Assembly: GCF_014205175.1 (NCBI RefSeq)
Contig: NZ_JACHNA010000001.1
Coordinates: 930,001 to 994,000 of the forward strand
Source of the DNA: Micrococcus cohnii
GTDB lineage: Bacteria > Actinomycetota > Actinomycetes > Actinomycetales > Micrococcaceae
DNA: 64,000 nucleotides
Direction: 5' to 3'
Shown: positions 59,099 to 64,000 of the stretch, piece by piece
Layout of the letters: every line of letters starts with the position of its first letter
Numbering within the stretch: the stretch's first letter is position 1
Notes under the pieces: model-generated
Database searches by the model: none
Told to the model about the DNA's origin: nothing
What the model saw: the letters and a program-made list of their open reading frames with translations, nothing else
Position numbers and translations under genes: made by a program

Positions 59099-59734
59099 AT
59101 GCACGAACACCGCTCCGACCGCGCCCGCGACGGCGCCGACACCGCCACCGCGGCAGGCCTCAACTCCCCCGGATCCCCAGCACACGACACCGCCCACGAC
59201 GACGTTCCGCAGAGGACCGGGCAGGACGGCACCGGCCGCACAGGAACGCTGTACCGAGAGGCGCTGTCGCCCTCACTCGGGGTGTGGCTCGTCTCGGCAC
59301 TGCTGGCGGCCCTGTGCATCTTGGTCTTCGCCCCGGTGAACATCGGCACCGGCATCGCGGCCGCCGTCCTGTTCCTCGGCATCGAGATCGTCCTGCTGCA
59401 GGCGACGACCCCCCGGATTGTCGTCACCGACGCCGAGGTGCGTCTGGGGCGAGCACGGATCGAACGCGAGCACATCGGGGAGGTCACCGGCTACCGCGGC
59501 GAGCACGCCCGGGAGCAGCAGCGCGCACGGCTGCACGGACGCGCATACGTGTGCATGCGCGGCTGGATCGGCCCGGTCGTGCGTCTGCAGATCACGGATC
59601 CGCGGGACAAGACTCCGTACTGGCTGACCAGCACCCGCCACCCCGAGCGGCTCGTGGAGGCACTCGGCGGATCGATGCACGCCGGGTCCTGTTCCGCGCA
59701 GTCCTCCCCTGCGCAGCCGCGGCGAACCGACTGA
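59099..59734 (+). CDS. DUF3093 family membrane protein
   Basis: The 211-residue protein has a hydrophilic N-terminus (about 50 residues), two close membrane helices (LGVWLVSALLAALCILVF and GTGIAAAVLFLGIEIVLL) and a cytosolic beta-rich domain ending DKTPYWLTSTRHPERLVEAL, a family signature. Function unknown. It is divergent from dut. GAAGCT lies 7 bases before the ATG, a weak leaderless candidate. Confidence 0.9.
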   Translation: MHEHRSDRARDGADTATAAGLNSPGSPAHDTAHDDVPQRTGQDGTGRTGTLYREALSPSLGVWLVSALLAALCILVFAPVNIGTGIAAAVLFLGIEIVLLQATTPRIVVTDAEVRLGRARIEREHIGEVTGYRGEHAREQQRARLHGRAYVCMRGWIGPVVRLQITDPRDKTPYWLTSTRHPERLVEALGGSMHAGSCSAQSSPAQPRRTD

Positions 59735-59774
59735 CCGGCCTGTCCCGCACTGGCCGCCCCTCCGGACACACGAA

Positions 59775-59812
59775 GGCCGCCCTCTCACCGGTCGAGCCGG
59801 TGATGGGCGGCC
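59775..59812. terminator. Hairpin terminator between DUF3093 and DUF4193
   Basis: GGCCGCCC pairs with GGGCGGCC, and inside it CACCGG pairs with CCGGTG around a TCGAG loop. It lies between convergent genes and can serve both. Confidence 0.75.
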
Positions 59813-59855
59813 TGGGTGTCGTCGTCACCCGGCCCCGCCGGGTGTGCGGACGAGC

Positions 59856-60155
59856 TCAGCCCTCACAGTCGGTGCAGAACACCATGCCGTTCTTCTCCTT
59901 GGCCGCCTGCGACCGGTGACGCACCAGGAAGCAGGAGGCACACGTGAACTCATCCGACTGGGCGGGCAGCACCCGCACCATCAGCTCTTCGCCAGAGAGG
60001 TCAGCGCCGGGAAGCTCGAACCCCTCGGCGGCCTCCGTCTCGTCCTCATCGACGACGGCCGACTGCGTGTCGGTGCGACGCGACTTCAGCTCCTCGATGG
60101 AGTCCTCGCTGACCTCGTCGTCGTTCTTCCGGGGGGCGTCGTAATCGGTGGCCAT
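59856..60155 (-). CDS. DUF4193 family zinc-binding protein
   Basis: The 99-residue acidic protein starts MATDYDAPRKNDDE and ends with a likely zinc ribbon: FTCASCFLVRHRSQ and FCTDCEG. DUF4193 is near-universal in actinobacteria and usually near dut; function unknown. The leader contains a 20-bp palindrome. It is divergent from sepH. Confidence 0.94.
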   Translation of the reverse strand: MATDYDAPRKNDDEVSEDSIEELKSRRTDTQSAVVDEDETEAAEGFELPGADLSGEELMVRVLPAQSDEFTCASCFLVRHRSQAAKEKNGMVFCTDCEG

Positions 60156-60501
60156 GATCGGGTCTCACAATCCGCGTCGTGTGGGGTGTCGCTTCCAGGA
60201 CTGGAAGCGGCGGCATCTGCTCACGTGGCCGACCCTGCCGCTCGACCGTGCCGTTCCCGCCGGGCTGCGCCCAGGGGCGTCCGAAGCCGGACGCACGGGC
60301 CGGTCGATGTGCACGGGCCGCCGTTGGGCGTAGATTGTGCACGAACATCGCCCGCACTCCAAATGAGGTTGACCTGCCCGGGCGGGCACAGACACTAGGA
60401 TGCGGACCAACGCGCGACACCGCCGTCAAAACAGCCGCGGCGGGCCGCAGGAATACGCGCGACCAAGGCACGAGACGAACACGATTGCGAGGCACCGCGC
60501 C
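60156..60501. other. Gene-free divergent promoter region between DUF4193 and sepH
   Basis: No credible gene is seen. For DUF4193, TTGGAG and CACAAT spaced by 17 bases (60336-60364 on the minus strand) could be a promoter. For sepH, TTGACC (60369-60374) is followed by GACACT at 16 bases and TAGGAT at 21 bases. A 20-bp palindrome lies at 60190-60209. Confidence 0.45.
60190..60209. repeat. 20-bp palindrome in the DUF4193 leader
   Basis: CGCTTCCAG-GA-CTGGAAGCG has two perfect 9-base arms and a 2-base spacer, 35 bases before the DUF4193 start. Such a small spacer suits a dimeric DNA-binding protein more than an RNA hairpin. Confidence 0.7.
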
Positions 60502-61833
60502 ATGGCTCAGCTCCGAGCGGCATCCCTGGTGCAGGACGGCACCGTCCTGCGTCTGCTCGATTCCGAGGACACCGAGCACACGCTGCCGATCACCGAGGAG
60601 CTACTCGCTGAGCTCGAAGACGCCCGTCCCGCCGAAGCCGGGAGTGCGGAGGAGCAGAAGCGCGCCGACGGCCCGTCCGCGCCCGTCGAGGGCGTCGCGC
60701 AGCCGGCGACGGCGCCGGGCCCGTCGACCACCGCAGATGACCGCGCCCGACGCGAGGACGGCGAGCAGCGCGCTGCGGGCGCGGCGCCCGAGTCGGCATC
60801 CGCCGGCGCCCGCACCGAGTCGGCCTCCCCCGCCCCTGCCGAACCCGCCACGCCGCTCTCGCCTCGGCAGATCCAGGCCCGCATCCGAGCCGGTCACTCC
60901 GCGCAGCGCGTGGCCGAGGAGACGGGTACGTCGTTGGAGCGGGTGAAGACCTTCGAATACCCGGTCCTGGCCGAGCGCGGCTGGATCGCCCAACAGGCCC
61001 GCGAGACGCAGATCTGGGTCGGCGGCCCGGACCTGTACTCGGACATCGTCGAGGACGGCGGTCCCAGCACCCTGGGCGAGCTCGTCGAACATCGCCTCAC
61101 AGAACTGGGCCTGGCCCCGGGACTGGCACAGTGGGACGCCTGGCGCGAGCCGCATGGCGCGTGGACCGTCGCCGCGCGGTTCCCCGTGCCCCCCTCCGAG
61201 GCCCTGCCCACCGACCAGGAGCCGCCGGCGACATGGACCTACCGGGCTGCGACCCGGTCGGTGGACCCGGCCGACGACTGGGCCCGTTTCCTCTCGGCGG
61301 CCCATGCATGGGACCTGACGACGCAGGAGGAGTCCGACGACCAACAGGCCGCGCAGGCCCTCTCTCCGGAGCCCCGGCAGGACGCCGACACGGCGGACCG
61401 CGACGGCGAGGTGCCGCCGACCCGGCAGGACTCCGGAACGCGCGACGGTGAGCTGCTCGACGTGCTGCGGGCCCGCCGCGGACAGCGGGCCGACTCGGCG
61501 CGCACGGGCGATGAGGCCCTGGCACGGTTGATCTCGCACCGCTCCGCCGATCCGGCTGCCGCAGCCGAGGCCGAGGAGGATCATCCCGCACGCAAGGCCG
61601 ACCGCTCGGCACTGTCCGCCGTGCCCGACCTCGAGCACGAGGCGTCCTCCGACGAGGCCGAACAGGACGAGGCCGCGCACCAGCAGCCCGAACGCTCAGC
61701 GGGCCCGTCGCGCCGCGCCCGCCCGGCCATGCCCGCTGCCGCGCCTGCCCGTGCCGAGCGTCCGCGCTCAGGTTCCAAGCGCCCGTCCGTGCCGAGCTGG
61801 GACGAGATCGTCTTCGGCCGACGCGGCGACTGA
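60502..61833 (+). CDS. sepH: Septation protein SepH
   Basis: The 443-residue actinobacterial cell-division protein stimulates FtsZ assembly. The N-terminal DUF3071 domain (MAQLRAASLVQDGTVLRLL) contains a helix-turn-helix-like segment (LSPRQIQARIRAGHSAQRV ... ERVKTFEYPVLAERGWIA), followed by a long Glu/Ala-rich disordered linker. The conserved C-terminal tail VPSWDEIVFGRR binds FtsZ in relatives. I start it at MAQLRAA; a weak GAGG lies 11 bases upstream. The open frame extends 34 codons further. Confidence 0.93.
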   Translation: MAQLRAASLVQDGTVLRLLDSEDTEHTLPITEELLAELEDARPAEAGSAEEQKRADGPSAPVEGVAQPATAPGPSTTADDRARREDGEQRAAGAAPESASAGARTESASPAPAEPATPLSPRQIQARIRAGHSAQRVAEETGTSLERVKTFEYPVLAERGWIAQQARETQIWVGGPDLYSDIVEDGGPSTLGELVEHRLTELGLAPGLAQWDAWREPHGAWTVAARFPVPPSEALPTDQEPPATWTYRAATRSVDPADDWARFLSAAHAWDLTTQEESDDQQAAQALSPEPRQDADTADRDGEVPPTRQDSGTRDGELLDVLRARRGQRADSARTGDEALARLISHRSADPAAAAEAEEDHPARKADRSALSAVPDLEHEASSDEAEQDEAAHQQPERSAGPSRRARPAMPAAAPARAERPRSGSKRPSVPSWDEIVFGRRGD

Positions 61834-61866
61834 GCGGCGTCCGCGCGCGGCCACGGTGTCGGCCCC

Positions 61867-63048
61867 TCAGGCACCCAGCAGCAGGAAGGGCACCTCGCGC
61901 TCGGCGCGAGTCGGGGCGCCGTGGTGCCCGACCATGTCGAAGGCGTGGGCGCCGACGCGACGCCCGTCGTAGAGGGCAAGGTCGCCGTGGGCGGCGATCA
62001 GCAGGTCTCCGATGCGCGGCCTCACCCGTTCCGTGACCCGAGCCCCGAACCAGCCGGCCTGGATCGCCTCGTCACGAGTGAGGACCCACGCGTGCGCGCC
62101 CCACGTCTCCTGCCAGGCCGCGCACAACGCCTCCCGGCGCTGGGCCGAGGCCTGCGCCTCGACGTGCAGCTGCACCAGACGCGGCTCCCCCGCCGTGTGC
62201 GCCACGCCGTCGAGCAGCTCCGGCCGTTCGAGGTCGCCGTCGGCCGTCAGCGCGGCATAGTCGATCCGACGGGTGGCCGGCACGTCGACCATGCCGTGGT
62301 CCCCGGTGATCCCCAGGGTCGTGTTGGCCGGCAGCCGCGAGTGCAGACGCCGCAGCACGGCGTCGATCTCCTCGAGCGCGTAGAGCCAGTCCGGTGAGCC
62401 GACACCGGTGCGGTGACCGGCCTTGTCCAGCTCGTTGAAGTACAGGTACACGAACGCCCGGTCGCGGTTGCGTCCCACCGTCTGCAGGGCCCGCTGGCCC
62501 CGGGCTGCCATGGTCGTGGCGCCGAGGAACTCGCCACCGCGCAGGGAGGCCCGGGTCAGCGCCGAGTCGGCGAAGGCCGGCAGCGACACCGTGACCGTCT
62601 CGACCCCGTCGGCCTGGCACCGCTGCAGCACCGTGGGCAGCGGCTGCCACGCGGCCGGATCGGTCCGCTCGTCCCAGCCGCCCAGCTGATTGACGACGAC
62701 GCCGCGGTCGGGGTCGAGCACGTCGTAGCCGACCACACCGTGCTCGCCAGGATCGACACCGGTGCCCAGACTCGTCAGCGAGGCCGCCGTGGTCGTGGGC
62801 ACGGCCACCTGCAGCACTCGGCCGTGTTCGGCCATCGCCTGCTTGAGGAACGGAGCATGACCGCCGAAGCGGCGCAGCACGGCCCGGCCCAGACCGTCCA
62901 CGAGCACCACGATCGCCCGGCGCGTCGCCGGCCAGTCCAGCGCGTTCTCGTACTCGGGCACACCGAGCGCGGCGGCCGCCGACGGCATGACCGAGCGCAG
63001 AGACGACTCGGCGGGGACGACTCCGGACGGGAACTCAGGCGAGCTCAT
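61867..63048 (-). CDS. Alkaline phosphatase/nucleotide pyrophosphatase superfamily protein
   Basis: The 393-residue cytosolic metalloenzyme has D51 in VVLVDGLG, the nucleophile Thr in VPTTTAASLTSLGTG (residues 83-97), LNELDKAGHRTG-type segment (FNELDKAGHRTG), ITGDHGMVDVP and the last His in MVGHHGAP. These are the two-metal ligands of the NPP family. Substrate unknown. It follows DUF5998 by 7 bases, one unit; convergent with sepH. Confidence 0.92.
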   Translation of the reverse strand: MSSPEFPSGVVPAESSLRSVMPSAAAALGVPEYENALDWPATRRAIVVLVDGLGRAVLRRFGGHAPFLKQAMAEHGRVLQVAVPTTTAASLTSLGTGVDPGEHGVVGYDVLDPDRGVVVNQLGGWDERTDPAAWQPLPTVLQRCQADGVETVTVSLPAFADSALTRASLRGGEFLGATTMAARGQRALQTVGRNRDRAFVYLYFNELDKAGHRTGVGSPDWLYALEEIDAVLRRLHSRLPANTTLGITGDHGMVDVPATRRIDYAALTADGDLERPELLDGVAHTAGEPRLVQLHVEAQASAQRREALCAAWQETWGAHAWVLTRDEAIQAGWFGARVTERVRPRIGDLLIAAHGDLALYDGRRVGAHAFDMVGHHGAPTRAEREVPFLLLGA

Positions 63049-63055
63049 GCCGGCC

Positions 63056-63655
63056 TCACGCGATCGCGGCCAGGTGCGCACGGCGCAGCGTGCGAGCGAA
63101 GTCCAGGGCCTCGTCGACGGCCTGCTGCCCATCGGCATCAGCGGCGACGCGGATGACCAGGTCCTCCCGAGTGCTCGTGCCGGTGTAGCCGTGGTCCGCT
63201 TCGCACTGCGGATCGGCGCAGCCGGCCGGCTGCAGGTCCAGGCGCTGGCCGCCGGCCCACTGGAGGGCCACCGTCATCTCCGCCACCGGGTCGCTCGGAC
63301 GGAATCGTTCGGGGTGGGCGTGGCCGGTCGTGATGACCACGGAGCGGATCGCGTGCAGCGGCACCAGCTCCGTCGAGACCTGCGCGAGCACCTGCCGCCC
63401 GTCGGCGTCGAGGGGCTGGTCGTCCAGATGAGCGGCCACCACGACGTCCTCGCAGACACCGAGCACGGTGCTGTGGCGGTGAATCTCGTCATAGTCGAAG
63501 TGCGTGTCCACGTGCACCAGGTGCGAGAGGATCCGTCGCCCGTCCAGCTCCTGGTCCAGCGCATGCGACACGAGCTCGGGGTAGAAGCCCGCCTTGAGCA
63601 GCGCGGCCTCCAGCGAGGACGGACAGGGGGACTCGCTCCGGAAGGGCTTGATCAT
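63056..63655 (-). CDS. DUF5998 family protein
   Basis: The 199-residue soluble protein begins MIKPFRSESPCPSSLEAALLKAGFYPELV and contains ILSHLVHVDTHFDYDEIHRH and TMTVALQWAGGQRLDLQPAGCADPQCEADHGYTG-like segments typical of the family. It also contains DLVIRVAADADG near the end. Function unknown. I chose the second ATG because TAGCAT lies exactly 7 bases upstream, overlapping the first ATG; this indicates a leaderless mRNA. Confidence 0.88.
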   Translation of the reverse strand: MIKPFRSESPCPSSLEAALLKAGFYPELVSHALDQELDGRRILSHLVHVDTHFDYDEIHRHSTVLGVCEDVVVAAHLDDQPLDADGRQVLAQVSTELVPLHAIRSVVITTGHAHPERFRPSDPVAEMTVALQWAGGQRLDLQPAGCADPQCEADHGYTGTSTREDLVIRVAADADGQQAVDEALDFARTLRRAHLAAIA

Positions 63656-63722
63656 GGCTGCCATGCTATCGCCGAGCTGCGCACCGGCGCCGGGCGGGGC
63701 CGCCCGGTGGGGACAGCCCCGC

Positions 63723-64000
63723 TCAGTCGCCGCGCATCGCCCGACGCGCGGAGTCGGTGCGCTGCCCCGCATCAGCGACGTCGACCTCGGCGTGCAGCAC
63801 GGTCGCCTCAGTCGGACCGGCGAGCACGGGCGCGAAACGCAGCCGCGCCACGTGCGACAGGTCGTCCTTGAGCGCGGCCACACGGGCGAGCAGATCCTCG
63901 AGCGCGGCCATGTCCGCCCCGGGCACGCTCCCCTGCGCCCGCAGCTTGGCCGCCGCCCGCGGTGCGCGGACCATGCGCGCGACGTCCTGATCGGTCAGCG
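63723..64000 (-). CDS. C-terminal end of an acyl-CoA ligase (ATP-grasp)/GNAT-type protein, cut by the window edge
   Basis: About 91 codons are present and the frame is open to base 64000. LTDQDVARMVRAPRAAAKL and ALEDLLARVAALKDDLSHVARLRFAPVL resemble the end of the ATP-grasp domain in ADP-forming acyl-CoA synthetases, often fused to a GNAT acetyltransferase and often next to DUF5998. The ATG at 63974 inside this stretch is therefore not the true start. The enzyme type is inferred from this short end. Confidence 0.65.
   Translation of the reverse strand, partial: LTDQDVARMVRAPRAAAKLRAQGSVPGADMAALEDLLARVAALKDDLSHVARLRFAPVLAGPTEATVLHAEVDVADAGQRTDSARRAMRGD

Noticed and set aside
60340-60352. CGAACAT half-site upstream of sepH as an SOS box
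   Set aside because: No second half-site follows at the right distance.

Overview
The window is chromosomal DNA from a high-GC actinobacterium, most likely a Micrococcales member and probably Micrococcaceae. The evidence is the very high GC content, frequent GTG starts, 1-8 base overlaps between genes, and a gene order that (from memory, not searched) closely follows the mycobacterial order carAB/pyrBCR ... efp-nusB-aroBKC ... alaS ... secDF-relA ... ruvABC ... DUF3000-RNase D-dxs ... ceoBC-dut-DUF4193. It is core genome: I see no insertion sequence, prophage, CRISPR array, tRNA or rRNA.

Region 1 (1-5535, minus strand) is a pyrimidine operon read pyrR-pyrB-pyrC-(membrane protein)-carA-carB. 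Nearly every junction is a 4-base overlap or a gap of 3-4 bases, and a PyrR-binding RNA element overlaps the pyrR ribosome binding site. Region 2 (5536-18531, minus) holds nusB, efp, the shikimate genes aroB/K/C/E, mltG, ruvX, alaS, rpsD and rarA. Region 3 (18651-28094) is a mosaic: a secreted beta-propeller protein, dtd, aspS, an APC permease, hisS, a DUF349 protein and an orphan AbiEi-like protein. Region 4 (28114-37137, minus) is relA-secF-secD-yajC-ruvB-ruvA-ruvC-yebC, linking stringent response, protein export and recombination, with a LexA-box-like palindrome between ruvC and ruvA.

Region 5 (37252-52988) carries an M3 peptidase, a hydrolase, msrB, DUF3000, RNase D, a Rieske protein, dxs with three small co-transcribed genes, acnA and a TrmA-type methyltransferase. 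Region 6 (53151-64000) has a frameshifted APC transporter beside the paired TrkA-type potassium regulators. Then come DUF3159, an OB-fold protein, DUF3710, dut, DUF3093, DUF4193, sepH, a phosphatase, DUF5998 and the end of an acyl-CoA ligase/GNAT gene.

The main unusual signals are: (i) a recurring leaderless-promoter signature (NANNNT followed by 6-9 bases and the start codon) at about a dozen genes, including a divergent pair whose start codons are 26 bp apart; (ii) the frameshifted transporter; (iii) the pyrR leader element; (iv) the ruvC/ruvA SOS-like box; (v) perfect 18-bp tandem repeats in front of secD; and (vi) several clean palindromes or repeats in promoter regions. I did not find a clearly new multi-gene system. 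The best candidates for undescribed biology are the DUF3159/OB/DUF3710/dut/DUF3093/DUF4193 block and the small genes behind dxs.
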